Shown here one piece after another: positions 15,195 to 24,683 of a stretch of DNA of 64,000 nucleotides. Each line of letters begins with the position of its first letter. Within the stretch, counting starts at the first letter, position 1. Under the pieces are notes generated by a model, which searched no databases, was not told the origin of the DNA, and saw only the letters and a program-made list of their open reading frames with translations. The DNA is taken from the NCBI GenBank assembly GCA_017557185.1, contig JAFZAP010000014.1, positions 1 through 64,000 of the forward strand, in the 5' to 3' direction. Origin of the DNA: Prevotella sp. GTDB lineage: Bacteria > Bacteroidota > Bacteroidia > Bacteroidales > Bacteroidaceae. A program made the translations under genes and the position numbers.

Positions 15195-15533
15195 GAGCGT
15201 ATGCTTTCGTGTGGGTGGAGCATTGCTTTCGTATGACTGGAGCATTGCTTTCATATATCTGGAGAAATGCTTTAGTTTAGCTGGAGAATTGCTTTTGTGA
15301 AGCTATCTCAATACTCCCATTCAGTAAATTAACTTAATTTGTTCGGTAAATTAACTTATTTTATTCAGTAAATTAACTTATTTTACTCAGCAAATTAACT
15401 TAATTTACTTATCAAATTAACTTAATTTACTTATCAATTTAAGTTAATTTACTGAACTAGGTCATTGCTCTTGTAAAACGGGAGCATGCATTCAGTCAGA
15501 TGAAAGGCCATATCTGGTATGATGAAAGCAATG
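15195..15533. repeat. 22-nt periodic intergenic array, locus 1
   Basis: The whole stretch repeats every 22 nt. Five units of the form GGAGCATTGCTTTCGTATGA start at 15195, 15217, 15239, 15261 and 15283. Six 15-bp palindromes of the form AAATTAACTTAATTT start at 15326, 15348, 15370, 15392, 15414 and 15436, separated by 7-nt spacers (GTTCGGT, ATTCAGT, ACTCAGC, ACTTATC, ACTTATC). Right-hand units include GGTCATTGCTCTTG and two copies of GATGAAAG 22 nt apart. No open reading frame and no promoter was seen in it. Loci at 36.4 and 61.0 kb have the same design. Confidence 0.9.
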
Positions 15534-15573
15534 AAAAAAAACACCCGCCAACACGTTGTGAGTGTGGCGGGTG
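15534..15573 (-). terminator. Terminator of the 15.6-16.6 kb lipoprotein gene
   Basis: Stem CACCCGCCA/TGGCGGGTG. On the minus strand it is followed by eight T residues. It begins 16 nt beyond the stop codon at 15590. Confidence 0.88.
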
Positions 15574-15589
15574 CCGATTTTGATTCGTT

Positions 15590-16612
15590 TCATCTGATCC
15601 TTGACAAAAAAGAAATCATTCGCTGTTGAAGGTCTTCTGTAAAAATTGCAAGTATGCCGGGATTGGAGGTGCATGTCCGTGCGAACTGCTCAAAGCGTTT
15701 CCTCTCTTCTTCATCCTTAAACACAAATCCTCCCTGTCGCTGGATAATCCTGGCATACAGATACAGCCACTGAATTTGGTTGATGCGTCCGAACATTGCC
15801 GGCTCTGCCTGTTCCGTAGTGGCATTGGCGAGGCTCATGTCTATCATTTGTCGCAAGCCTTTCTTTTCAAACTGTTTCAAGCTTCTGTCCTGAGCGAGTA
15901 TCAGGGGAAACAACGCACACTGGAAGCCATAACGTCCCTTTTCTATTTCGGAAAGGAGTTTCACTTTCTCCATCTTGTGCCAGTGAGTATACAGCTTCTT
16001 AAGCATCGTCTGGACGAAATCCTGTCGCCGGAGTAATTCGTCGTAACCATTAAACTCGATGCACAGGTTGTCAAAGCCCGTTTGCATTTCATCGTATGCG
16101 ATAAAGTCTGACATATACTGGTAATCAAGACATACCTCCACCAAGTCAGGTGTGCGCATGGTTTTCAGCAAATGGGCTGACAATCGTAGTTTTTCTTTGA
16201 TTTGTCCAACACTGTATTTGTCGAAATCCCATTCTTCGTCGCCGGGATAGAGGGGGAAGCTGTAGATATGCGTACATGTCCAGGGGCTGTATGTTTCAAC
16301 CAATTTGTCCAACTCCTGAGTTGTGACATCCTGAAACTGGTTGTCTTGATAACGTTTAAACATCCCTGATTCAGGATATTCAAGCAGATACATCTCATGG
16401 GCATTCTCGCTCCTGAGTATCTTCAGATAAGGGTTCTCCCTTATCTCTGCCTGCAACCACTGGGGCTGGATAGCGTCAGCCTCCTTAATATAATAGGCCT
16501 GTTCAAGCAAAGATAGCTCAATGGTGAAATCCTCCTCATCATCGTGATGGGAACATCCTGCCGCCAATACCGCAGTAGTGATGGCATATAATGCCCAAGA
16601 CAAATGTTTCAT
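15590..16612 (-). CDS. Lipoprotein of unknown function
   Basis: I do not recognise this 340-residue protein. MKHLSWALYAITTAVLAAGC is a lipoprotein signal, and the Cys is followed by SHHDDEED, whose acidic residues suit the Bacteroidota surface-export signal. The mature part looks mainly helical and rich in aromatic, Glu and Lys residues, with no internal repeats and no catalytic motif that I can name. It is probably a single-gene transcript with its own terminator, and it borders the 22-nt array at locus 1 on its 3' side. It may be an immunity-type or stress lipoprotein, but nothing in the sequence supports either. Confidence 0.7.
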   Translation of the reverse strand: MKHLSWALYAITTAVLAAGCSHHDDEEDFTIELSLLEQAYYIKEADAIQPQWLQAEIRENPYLKILRSENAHEMYLLEYPESGMFKRYQDNQFQDVTTQELDKLVETYSPWTCTHIYSFPLYPGDEEWDFDKYSVGQIKEKLRLSAHLLKTMRTPDLVEVCLDYQYMSDFIAYDEMQTGFDNLCIEFNGYDELLRRQDFVQTMLKKLYTHWHKMEKVKLLSEIEKGRYGFQCALFPLILAQDRSLKQFEKKGLRQMIDMSLANATTEQAEPAMFGRINQIQWLYLYARIIQRQGGFVFKDEEERKRFEQFARTCTSNPGILAIFTEDLQQRMISFLSRIR

Positions 16613-16670
16613 TGCGTTGTCGTTTTATAGTACATGGTAAATTTATAATGCGAAGTGACGGCCAACAACT

Positions 16671-16699
16671 GTCAGCCCAAGGCGATGCCCTGGGCTGAC
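16671..16699. other. Hairpin in the gap between lipoprotein and fumarase genes
   Basis: Perfect 9-bp inverted repeat GTCAGCCCA/TGGGCTGAC with an 11-nt loop, 87 nt beyond the fumarase stop. No T-run follows on either strand, so a terminator role is only possible. Confidence 0.4.
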
Positions 16700-16785
16700 T
16701 GCTCATTGTCTCTTCGGTGCGCATACGGCAAGTCTCGAATACGAAATTTCACCAAGTATTGTTTACGATTGCTAACGCGCTGTGA

Positions 16786-18438
16786 TTACTTCTTGCATTG
16801 CGGACACCAGGGCTTCAGCTGCTGGAAGAAGTCGTTGCCCTTGTCGTCGACCAGAATGAAAGCGGGGAAGTCCTCGACGGTGATCTTCCAGATGGCCTCC
16901 ATACCAAGTTCGGGATATTCCACGCACTCGATGGACTTGATGCTCGACTGGCTGAGCACAGCTGCTACGCCTCCGATGGTTCCGAGATAGAAGCCACCAT
17001 GCTTCTTGCAGGCATCGGTGACACATTGCGAGCGGTTACCCTTGGCGATCATCACGAGCGAAGCGCCGTGATCCTGGAACTCATCCACATAGGGATCCAT
17101 ACGATTGGCCGTCGTCGGGCCCATCGAACCACAGGGATAGCCCTCCGGCGTCTTAGCAGGTCCGGCATAGAGGATGGGGTGATCCTTGAAGTAGGCCGGC
17201 ATCTCCTCGCCAGCATCCAGACGGGCTTTCAGCTTGGCGTGTGCGATATCGCGAGCCACAATGATTGTTCCCTTCAGGTTGACGCGTGTGGAAACAGGAT
17301 ACTTCGTCAGCTCTGCGCGAACAGCATCGATGCCCTTGTCGAGGTCGATCATGATGGAGTTTCCGCCTTCGCCGGCCTGAGCAAATTCAGCAGGAATCAG
17401 TTCTGCAGGATTGGCGTCCATCTTCTCCAGCCAGATGCCGTCGGCGTTGATCTTCGCTTTGATGTTGCGGTCGGCCGAACAGCTCACGCCCATACCGATA
17501 GGACACGAAGCTCCGTGACGCGGCAGACGCACAACGCGGATGTCGTGAGCCAAAGCCTTGCCGCCGAACTGTGCGCCAAGTCCGATCTTCTGAGCTTCCT
17601 TCAGCAGCTTCTCTTCAAGGTCGATATCGCGGAAGGCGCGTCCTGTCTCATCGCCCGTTGTGGGCAGGTTGTCGTAGAACTTGATCGAGGCGAGTTTCAC
17701 CGTGAGCAGGTTCTTCTCAGCCGACGTACCGCCGATGACGAATGCGATGTGATAGGGCGGGCAGGCAGCCGTTCCGAGACTCTTCATCTTCTCCACGAGG
17801 AAGGGCAGCAACGTGCCTTCGTTCTGGATGGTAGCCTTCGTCATCGGATAGAAGTAGGTCTTGTTGGCCGAACCGCCACCCTTGGCGACCATTACGAAGC
17901 GATACTCAGCACCCTCGCAAGCTTCGATATCGATCTGTGCGGGGAGGTTACAACGCGTGTTCACCTCGTCGTACATGTTGAGCGGAGCATTCTGCGAATA
18001 GCGCAGGTTGTCCTCGGTGAACGTGTTGAAAACGCCGAGGCTCAGGGCTTCCTCATCCTCGAAGCCCGTCCAAACTTGCTGACCCTTCTCGCCATGAATG
18101 ATGGCTGTGCCAGTATCCTGGCAGAAAGGCAGAATACCCTTGGCAGCCGTTTCGGCGTTGCGTAGGAACTGCAAGGCGACATACTTGTCGTTCTCCGAAG
18201 CCTCGGGGTCGTTCAAGATGGCAGCAACCTGCAGGTTGTGCTCGCGGCGAAGCATGAATTCCACATCGTGGAAAGCCTGCTGAGCGAGAAGAGTTAGAGC
18301 CTCTGGCGAGACTTTTACAATCTGTTTGCCTTCAAATTCAGCTGTTGTCACTCCTTCTTTCGTCAGGAGTCGATACTCGGTCGTGTCTTCACCCAGTTGG
18401 AACATGGGTGCGTACTTAAATTCAGGTTTTGTAGCCAT
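16786..18438 (-). CDS. fumA: Class I fumarate hydratase (iron-sulfur type)
   Basis: A 550-residue oxygen-sensitive [4Fe-4S] hydratase converting fumarate and malate, as used in the reductive branch to succinate in anaerobes. Alpha and beta parts are fused. The N-terminal part contains [11 protein letters not shown] (cluster Cys), KGGGSANK, and GTAACPPYH with another Cys. The middle has [19 protein letters not shown]. The C-terminal beta part has [25 protein letters not shown] and GGVAAVLS. It ends PWCPQCKK, an extra Cys pair at the tail. Length matches FumA/FumB-type enzymes. It is the last gene of the hflX operon, 18 nt after the peptidase. Confidence 0.95.
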   Translation of the reverse strand: MATKPEFKYAPMFQLGEDTTEYRLLTKEGVTTAEFEGKQIVKVSPEALTLLAQQAFHDVEFMLRREHNLQVAAILNDPEASENDKYVALQFLRNAETAAKGILPFCQDTGTAIIHGEKGQQVWTGFEDEEALSLGVFNTFTEDNLRYSQNAPLNMYDEVNTRCNLPAQIDIEACEGAEYRFVMVAKGGGSANKTYFYPMTKATIQNEGTLLPFLVEKMKSLGTAACPPYHIAFVIGGTSAEKNLLTVKLASIKFYDNLPTTGDETGRAFRDIDLEEKLLKEAQKIGLGAQFGGKALAHDIRVVRLPRHGASCPIGMGVSCSADRNIKAKINADGIWLEKMDANPAELIPAEFAQAGEGGNSIMIDLDKGIDAVRAELTKYPVSTRVNLKGTIIVARDIAHAKLKARLDAGEEMPAYFKDHPILYAGPAKTPEGYPCGSMGPTTANRMDPYVDEFQDHGASLVMIAKGNRSQCVTDACKKHGGFYLGTIGGVAAVLSQSSIKSIECVEYPELGMEAIWKITVEDFPAFILVDDKGNDFFQQLKPWCPQCKK

Positions 18439-18456
18439 AATGTTGTTATTTGTATA

Positions 18457-21363
18457 TTAATATCCAAAAATCTCTTCTGTTGACAGACGGCGGATGGGGC
18501 CGATCTTCTCCAACGACTGCATGTCGAGTTCCTTCTCATCGCCGAGGATGACGTAGCGATAGGGCTTACGGGCCATCTGCTGCTCCTCGAAGCGCACGAT
18601 GTCGCTGAGCTGGAGGGCGGGCAGAGCCTCGTAGATCTTCTTGTCGATGTCGTAGTCGATTCCCATCTGCTTCGCCGAGAGCCATGCGTTGATGAGCGAG
18701 AACTTCGTGGTGCGCTGACTCTGCAGGCGCTTCGTCAATGCATCCTTGGCGATTTGGAAGGCCACCGGGCTTTGAGGAATCGTGTCGAGGATCTGGTGGA
18801 ACTGGCGCACGCAGTCCATCATCTTGTCGTTCTGGGTGATGATGTGGGTGAAGAAGTATTCCTTCTGATCCTTGTAGGAGGGTTCCACATAGGCGGCAAA
18901 GGCGTTATAGGCCAGTCCGCGAGCCTCACGCATTTCCTGGAAGACGATGGTGTTCATGCCTCCGCCGTAGTACTCGTTGAACAATGCCTTCACGGCAGCC
19001 TCCTTCGGTTGCCACGGGCGCTGCTCGTTGTGAATCATGCGCATATAGATGTTCTTGGCCTCATAGGGCGCAATCATGACTTCGTTCTGCGGGGTAGCCT
19101 GATAAGTGTAGTGCTTTCCCTCGGGAACGGGCATGAACTTCTTCGGGGTCTTGTGAGTTTTCGTCACCACTTTCGCCAGCTCCTGTTCGCTGAGCGGACC
19201 ATAATATAATAAGGTGTGCTCATACTTCGACAGGTTCTTCAGCAACGAGAGGAACTCTTGCGGGTCCTGCTGGCGCAGCTGGGCAATGCTCAGGTCGTGG
19301 CGGGCGGGGTTGTATTCACCATAGAGACCATATTGCACCAGTCGCGAGAAGTTCTGCTGCTGGTTGAGCTTGGCATCGTTGCGTGCCTTCTCCTCAAGTG
19401 CGATGAGCTGCTGACAGGCCTCGTTATCGACCTTAGCGTTCTGCAACAGGTGCTCCAACAGGGCGAGCGCCTGAGGCATGTTCTCGGCCAGACCGGAGAG
19501 GCTCACGTTCAGACTACGGTCTCTCACGCTGATATTGTAGTTGCAAGCCAGCTTGTAGAACTGCTGCTTGATTTGCTCGTTGGTGTATTTGTCGGTGCCG
19601 AGATAGTCCAGATAGGCTTTGGCATAATAGTAGCGCAGGTCGGCCTCCTTGCCGAAGTCGTAGCGGAAGGAGAGGGTGAAGCGACCGTTCTCGGTGTTCT
19701 TCACATAGATGTAAGGCAGGTTCTTCTTCGTCTTGCCAAAGGTGAGGTCACGCTGGAAGTCGATGAAGCGAGGCTCGATGGGCTTTACCTCTGCATTCTG
19801 CACATCCTTCACGAACTGACTGACGAAGTCGCGGTTGGTGGGAATGGGCGTGATAGCGGGCTTGTCGATCTTCTTCAAGGTCTTGTCTTCGCCCTGACGC
19901 TTCAACACGCTGACGTAGTTCTGGCCGAAATGACGGCGGGCGAAGTCGACAATCTGTTCCTTGGTGATGCCCGAGATTCGGTCGAGATATCCTACCTGCT
20001 GTTCCCAGGGAATTTCGTTGATGTAGGTATCCACGAACAGGTTGGCACGTGCCTGATTGCTTTCCAACCGTGTGAAATAGTTCAGCTTGGCGTTGTTGAT
20101 GATCGACGGCAGCAAATCGTCAGAGAAGTTGCCGCTCTTCAGCTTTTCAACCTCAGCCAGCAGCAGAGCCCGCACCTCTTCGAGCGACTGTCCTTCCTTC
20201 GGTGTTCCACTCATAATGAACAAAGAATAGTCGCGCAGCGTTTCGCTTCCTGCCCATGCGCCGAGCATTTTCATCTGGTTGTTGATGTTGAGGTCGATGA
20301 GTCCGGCAGTACCGTTGCTGAGCATGTCGCCAACGACGTTGAGCGTGTCGATCTGCAGGGAGTTGCCGCGGTCGAAGCGCCAACCCATCCACAGCGTCTC
20401 AGCTTCCAAGCCGTAGATGGTCGTGTCACGCGGGGTTGTGATAGGTTTCAGGGCGGGGAATACGGGCTGGGCAACGTCCTGTCCGGGCTTCCATTGTCCG
20501 AAGTAGCGGTCGATGATAGCGATGGTCTCATCAGGATTCAGGTCGCCGGCCATGCAGATGGCTACGTTGTTCGGACGATACCACTTGTTGAAATAGTTCT
20601 TGATGTTGACAATCGACGGATTCTTCAGGTGTTCCTGCGTACCGATAGTGGTCTGTGTGCCGTAAGGGTGGGGGGCACAGAGCATGCGGCTCATGCTTTC
20701 CCAGAGCTTGCGCTGGTCCTGAGCGATGCCGATGTTGTACTCTTCGTAGACGGCCTCGAGCTCTGTGTGGAAGCCACGGATGACCATATTCTGGAAACGA
20801 TCACTCTGGATCTTCGCCCAGTTCTCGATTTCGTTCGACGGGATGTCCTCGGTGTAGCACGTTACATCGTTCGATGTATAGGCGTTGGTTCCTTCGGCAC
20901 CGATGGCCGACATGAGCTTGTCGTACTCGTTAGGAATGAAATACTTGGCAGCGAGCTGCGAGATGGAGTCGATTTCGTGGTACTTCTGGCGACGAAGTTC
21001 TGGATCGCTGATGAGGCGATACTCTTCATAGCGGCGTTCGATGTCGGCCAGCAGCGGGGCTTCAGCATCAGGATCGATGGTTCCGAAACTCTTTGTGCCT
21101 TTAAACATCAGGTGTTCCAGATAGTGGGCGAGACCCGTCGTCTCTGCAGGATCGTTCTTCGAACCTGTGCGTACGGCGATATAAGTTTGTATGCGCGGTT
21201 TCTCGGTGTTCACGGAAAGATAGACTTTAAGTCCGTTGTCGAGGGTGTAGATGCGGGTCTGCATCAAGTCGCCCTTGACGATCTCGTACTTGTAGTCTTT
21301 AGCTGTTGCTGAAGTCAGCACCGCGCAAAGCATGATGATTGCGCTCAGGATAGTTTTTTTCAT
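18457..21363 (-). CDS. M16-family zinc peptidase (insulinase/pitrilysin type)
   Basis: A 968-residue exported peptidase with signal peptide MKKTILSAIIMLCAVLTSATA. The inverted zinc site HYLEH (His80, Glu83, His84) lies in TGLAHYLEHLMFKGT, and the third ligand is expected in the ETTIG-like AVYEEYNIG region (about residues 205-212). The two homologous halves of the family are both present: an active N-terminal half, and a C-terminal half with the RGLAYNAFAAY segment typical of the inactive half. Members degrade peptides within a closed chamber, so periplasmic peptide clearance is likely. It is third in the hflX-DUF4954-M16-fumarase operon. Confidence 0.92.
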   Translation of the reverse strand: MKKTILSAIIMLCAVLTSATAKDYKYEIVKGDLMQTRIYTLDNGLKVYLSVNTEKPRIQTYIAVRTGSKNDPAETTGLAHYLEHLMFKGTKSFGTIDPDAEAPLLADIERRYEEYRLISDPELRRQKYHEIDSISQLAAKYFIPNEYDKLMSAIGAEGTNAYTSNDVTCYTEDIPSNEIENWAKIQSDRFQNMVIRGFHTELEAVYEEYNIGIAQDQRKLWESMSRMLCAPHPYGTQTTIGTQEHLKNPSIVNIKNYFNKWYRPNNVAICMAGDLNPDETIAIIDRYFGQWKPGQDVAQPVFPALKPITTPRDTTIYGLEAETLWMGWRFDRGNSLQIDTLNVVGDMLSNGTAGLIDLNINNQMKMLGAWAGSETLRDYSLFIMSGTPKEGQSLEEVRALLLAEVEKLKSGNFSDDLLPSIINNAKLNYFTRLESNQARANLFVDTYINEIPWEQQVGYLDRISGITKEQIVDFARRHFGQNYVSVLKRQGEDKTLKKIDKPAITPIPTNRDFVSQFVKDVQNAEVKPIEPRFIDFQRDLTFGKTKKNLPYIYVKNTENGRFTLSFRYDFGKEADLRYYYAKAYLDYLGTDKYTNEQIKQQFYKLACNYNISVRDRSLNVSLSGLAENMPQALALLEHLLQNAKVDNEACQQLIALEEKARNDAKLNQQQNFSRLVQYGLYGEYNPARHDLSIAQLRQQDPQEFLSLLKNLSKYEHTLLYYGPLSEQELAKVVTKTHKTPKKFMPVPEGKHYTYQATPQNEVMIAPYEAKNIYMRMIHNEQRPWQPKEAAVKALFNEYYGGGMNTIVFQEMREARGLAYNAFAAYVEPSYKDQKEYFFTHIITQNDKMMDCVRQFHQILDTIPQSPVAFQIAKDALTKRLQSQRTTKFSLINAWLSAKQMGIDYDIDKKIYEALPALQLSDIVRFEEQQMARKPYRYVILGDEKELDMQSLEKIGPIRRLSTEEIFGY

Positions 21364-21392
21364 CGTTTTTCAGTTACTCAAGATATTGTTGA

Positions 21393-23249
21393 TTACATGT
21401 ATAGTTTCTGGTTCTCGAAGTCCACTTCGCTGTCGAGGAGCTCGAGGAAATCGTCGAGCACGCCTTCTTCGACGTCGCCAAGCGTGAACTCCTTCTCGGC
21501 GTCCTTGCGAATCTCGCCGATCCACGTGCGGCGGGCGGTGATATAGTCCTGGCGCACGCGCTCGGCATCGGCCTCGGTTATTTCCTCCAGACCATAGTAG
21601 TTGCATATCATATCGTATGTCCAAGTCCAGCGATATTCCGAGTAGTTGCGGTCGATTTCGTTGAAGCGCTCAATCACGTCCTCAATGGTTTCCAGCGTGC
21701 CGTCCTCGATATCGTTGATGAGTCGCTTCTCCTCCGACTCCGGCAGCAGCAGACCAGAGAGGTCGGTCCAGTTGCCGAGTCCCACTTCCGTGATGGGTTT
21801 CTGCAGCGCGTGACGTTTCAGCACGGCACCCATGTAGATGCGAAGCGCAATGTCGTAATACTTGATGCCCTTGCGGAGCGACGAGGCATTGATGACGTAT
21901 TCGTGGTAGTTGTACGTTGAAACGTTGTCGCCCGATGCTGAGCGCAGCCGCTCCAGGATCTTCTTGCCACGCAGAATCTCACCGACGGAGTAGGGCGACA
22001 GCCAGTCGAAGTTGACGATGCTCTTGCGTCCGTCGAGCGGGCGCTTGTCGCGCTTCGGCCATTTGCGGATGTCGCGATACAGACCGACGGTCGTGAGGTT
22101 GCGACCCGGCGAGAGATACATGGTGTCGCCGTAGGCAATGAGATACGAGAAGGGCAGGTCGCGCGTGTCAGGATGATACATCAGCTTACCGAAACACACC
22201 GAGAACGTGCCGATCGTAGCAGGCATGAGGAGGTAGGCTCCCGAAGCGGTCTTTGTGCCGCGCTCCAGGGTTCCGTAGTGCATGGGGCCCATCTTGTAGG
22301 CATGGTTCGAAAAGTTGGTGGCAGAGCCGGCGTTGTAGAACGAGAACATACCGCCGATGAGCAGGCTCGACTTGTGGTGAGAGGCCGAGAACGGTCCGCA
22401 GAAGGCTGCGCAGGCCTCGCCGTTCGACATGTAGCTGTTGGCGAAGAACACGCTGGCTGAAGCCGTGAAGCCATTGCTCACGTGGCAGGCCTCGCCGACG
22501 AAGCAATCCTCCATCTTCACGGAGTTGATGATGGAGCAGCCGTCGCTGATGATGGAGTTCTCGCAGATCACGCCCGTACCTATAAATACTGTGTTGGTAG
22601 GTGATGAACTGATGGTGCAGTCACTCAGGCGGGCGGCTCCGCTAATCTCGCAGCAGTCGTAGATCACGGTGTTCGTAATCTCCTTCGTGTTCACGATTTT
22701 CACGTTGTTGCCGATAGTTCCGCGATCGGGAATCGTGCGCTGTATCTGCTCGTTGATCATGCGGCGGATGGCATCCTTTAGCGGTTTGTTTTGGAAGTGC
22801 TTCACCATGAAGGCTGCAAACTGGCTGTTCAGGTCGCGGAACAGGATGAGGTTTCCGTCGCCCACCTCGTTGAGCACGGAGATGAGATGACCTTCGCCAT
22901 AGGTGGCACCTTCGGTTGTTTCCATCGTGCAGACGTTCGAAATGTACGTGTCGTCGCCGATGGTATAGTTGTTGATGTAGTTGCCGATGTTCTCGATGAG
23001 GCAGTTATCGCCTACGGTGACATTGCGCAAAGTGGCGTTGTTGATGCCCGAATGCTTCACGAAGCCTTTCGATACTTCTACGTTTTTCTCGAAGTTGCCC
23101 AAGCGGATGTCGCCATAGAACATCACGCGGTGGAAGTAGTTGGGTTTGAAAAAGTCGGCCACCATCACGCGTGACCAGTCCTCCGACCAACAGCTGTTGT
23201 TCTCGAGGATGTCGATTTCTTGCTCTGTCAGTTGTCTGTATTGGTTCAT
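21393..23249 (-). CDS. DUF4954 family protein with left-handed beta-helix
   Basis: A 618-residue cytoplasmic protein of the Bacteroidota-enriched DUF4954 family, function unknown. Residues about 60-300 show hexapeptide-type repeats (NATLRNVTVGDNCLIENIG, TIGDDTYISNVCTM, VIYDCCEISGAARLSDCTI, IICENSIISDGCSI), which form the triangular left-handed beta-helix found in acyl- and nucleotidyl-transferases. The C-terminal half is helical, with DIEDGTLETIEDVIERFNEI. Similar helices in UDP-GlcNAc or sugar-nucleotide enzymes suggest a transferase, but no active-site His is obvious. It follows hflX by 28 nt and precedes the peptidase by 29 nt. Confidence 0.83.
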   Translation of the reverse strand: MNQYRQLTEQEIDILENNSCWSEDWSRVMVADFFKPNYFHRVMFYGDIRLGNFEKNVEVSKGFVKHSGINNATLRNVTVGDNCLIENIGNYINNYTIGDDTYISNVCTMETTEGATYGEGHLISVLNEVGDGNLILFRDLNSQFAAFMVKHFQNKPLKDAIRRMINEQIQRTIPDRGTIGNNVKIVNTKEITNTVIYDCCEISGAARLSDCTISSSPTNTVFIGTGVICENSIISDGCSIINSVKMEDCFVGEACHVSNGFTASASVFFANSYMSNGEACAAFCGPFSASHHKSSLLIGGMFSFYNAGSATNFSNHAYKMGPMHYGTLERGTKTASGAYLLMPATIGTFSVCFGKLMYHPDTRDLPFSYLIAYGDTMYLSPGRNLTTVGLYRDIRKWPKRDKRPLDGRKSIVNFDWLSPYSVGEILRGKKILERLRSASGDNVSTYNYHEYVINASSLRKGIKYYDIALRIYMGAVLKRHALQKPITEVGLGNWTDLSGLLLPESEEKRLINDIEDGTLETIEDVIERFNEIDRNYSEYRWTWTYDMICNYYGLEEITEADAERVRQDYITARRTWIGEIRKDAEKEFTLGDVEEGVLDDFLELLDSEVDFENQKLYM

Positions 23250-23277
23250 ATTCTTCTTGATTATTGAGATTTCTGAT

Positions 23278-24534
23278 TTAGATGTCTTCCTCGTTGTTAT
23301 ACAGGAAGTCGTTGTAAGGATATTTCTGCACGTGCAGCTGGCGCACCTTCTGATAGATGACTTCGCGGAACTCGTCGATATTCTGCTTCTCCTTGGCTGA
23401 GATGAAGAGGCAGTTCTCGTCGAGACGGGCCATCCACGAGCGCTTCAGCTCGTCGAGTGAGATGTTTTCGCGCGTTGGCTCTGTCAAATCGTCTTCGTCC
23501 TGCGGTGTCCACTTGTAAGCATCAATCTTGTTGAAGATGATCATCGACGGCTTCTCGGCACAGCCAAGGTCAGACAGCGTCTTCTCGACTACCTTGATCT
23601 GTTCCTCGAAGTCGGGATGCGAGATGTCGACGATGTGCAACAGCAGGTCGGCCTCGCGCGTCTCGTCAAGTGTCGACTTGAAGGAATCAACGAGATCGGT
23701 GGGCAACTTACGGATGAAACCGACGGTATCGGCGAGCAGGAAGGGCAGGTTGTCGATGACCACCTTGCGCACGGTCGTGTCAAGCGTGGCAAAGAGCTTG
23801 TTCTCGGCAAACACCTCGCTCTTCGAAAGCAGGTTCATGATGGTCGACTTGCCTACGTTCGTATAGCCCACAAGCGCCACACGGATTAGCCGTCCGCGGT
23901 TCTTGCGCTGGGTGGTCTTCTGCTTGTCGATTTCCACCAGGCGCTCTTTTAACAATGTAATGCGCTGACGGATGATGCGCTGGTCCATCTCGAGCTGTGT
24001 CTCACCAGGTCCGCGCAGTCCCACGCTTCCCTTGCCGCCGCCCGAACCCGAGCCGCCGCCCTGTCGCTCGAGGTGCGTCCAGAGTCGTTGCAGACGGGGA
24101 AGCATGTAGCGATACTGCGCCAGCTCCACCTGCGTCTTGGCATTGGCAGTCTGGGCGCGCATCGCAAAGATGTCGAGGATGAGGCTCGTGCGGTCGAGGA
24201 TCTTCACCTTCAGCTCCTGCTCAATGTTGCGTATCTGCTTGGCAGAGAGCTCGTCGTCGAAGATCACCATACCGACTTCGCGTTCAGCTTCCTCTTCGGC
24301 GCGAATGTAGTTGCGTATCTCCTCCAGCTTTCCCTTGCCGACATAAGTCACGCTACTCGGGCCGTTCATTCTTTGTGTGAACCGCTTCACGACTTCTGCA
24401 CCTGCCGTTTCGGCCAGGAATTCCAGTTCGTCGAGATACTCCTTTGTCTTTGCTTCGTCCTGATTCTGTGTGATGAGGCCCACGAGCACAGCAGTCTCGG
24501 CTTTGGCCTCTGAAATTACAAATTCCTTCATCAA
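23278..24534 (-). CDS. hflX: Ribosome-associated GTPase HflX
   Basis: A 418-residue GTPase that binds the 50S subunit and splits stalled 70S ribosomes. The N-terminal HflX domain has VTYVGKGKLEEI and IFDDELSAKQIRNIE. The glycine-rich linker GGGSGSGGGKGSVGLRGPGETQLE precedes the G domain, which has VGYTNVGKSTIMNLL, DTVGFIRKLP and FNKID. Length is normal for the family. It heads the four-gene operon, with a promoter at 24550-24581, 16 nt before the start. The MM start allows either of two adjacent ATG codons. Confidence 0.95.
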   Translation of the reverse strand: MMKEFVISEAKAETAVLVGLITQNQDEAKTKEYLDELEFLAETAGAEVVKRFTQRMNGPSSVTYVGKGKLEEIRNYIRAEEEAEREVGMVIFDDELSAKQIRNIEQELKVKILDRTSLILDIFAMRAQTANAKTQVELAQYRYMLPRLQRLWTHLERQGGGSGSGGGKGSVGLRGPGETQLEMDQRIIRQRITLLKERLVEIDKQKTTQRKNRGRLIRVALVGYTNVGKSTIMNLLSKSEVFAENKLFATLDTTVRKVVIDNLPFLLADTVGFIRKLPTDLVDSFKSTLDETREADLLLHIVDISHPDFEEQIKVVEKTLSDLGCAEKPSMIIFNKIDAYKWTPQDEDDLTEPTRENISLDELKRSWMARLDENCLFISAKEKQNIDEFREVIYQKVRQLHVQKYPYNDFLYNNEEDI

Positions 24535-24549
24535 TTATAGTTTATGGTG

Positions 24550-24581
24550 CAAAGGTACGATTAAGTGAGCAAAAAACCAAA
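24550..24581 (-). promoter_or_regulatory. Promoter of the hflX operon, conserved-spacer class
   Basis: Minus strand TTTG (24578-24581), 20-nt spacer GTTTTTTGCTCACTTAATCG, TACCTTTG (24550-24557). A second related copy (TTTG 24652-24655, spacer CAATCTCTTCACTTATTTG, CACCTTTG 24625-24632) lies upstream on the same strand. Its -7 box starts CA instead of TA, so it may be decayed or weak. Confidence 0.8.
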
Positions 24582-24683
24582 TTTCTATTTGAGTTTTTTC
24601 GAGCGGAAGAACCTTCGGCGAAGCCAAAGGTGCAAATAAGTGAAGAGATTGCAAAATGAAAACATAAAAATTTTCATTTTTAT

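Noticed and set aside
15326-15450. parS centromere sites
   Set aside because: The 15-bp palindrome AAATTAACTTAATTT bears no likeness to the parS consensus, and copies occur in tandem at several widely spaced loci with no parAB genes nearby.
15195-15533. CRISPR array
   Set aside because: The period is only 22 nt, spacers are 7 nt and themselves related between loci, the repeat is an A/T palindrome, and no cas gene is in the window.
19216-21312. 698-codon open frame on the plus strand
   Set aside because: It is antisense to the M16 peptidase gene, whose zinc motif, signal peptide and family sequence are clear; the antisense product has no recognisable feature.
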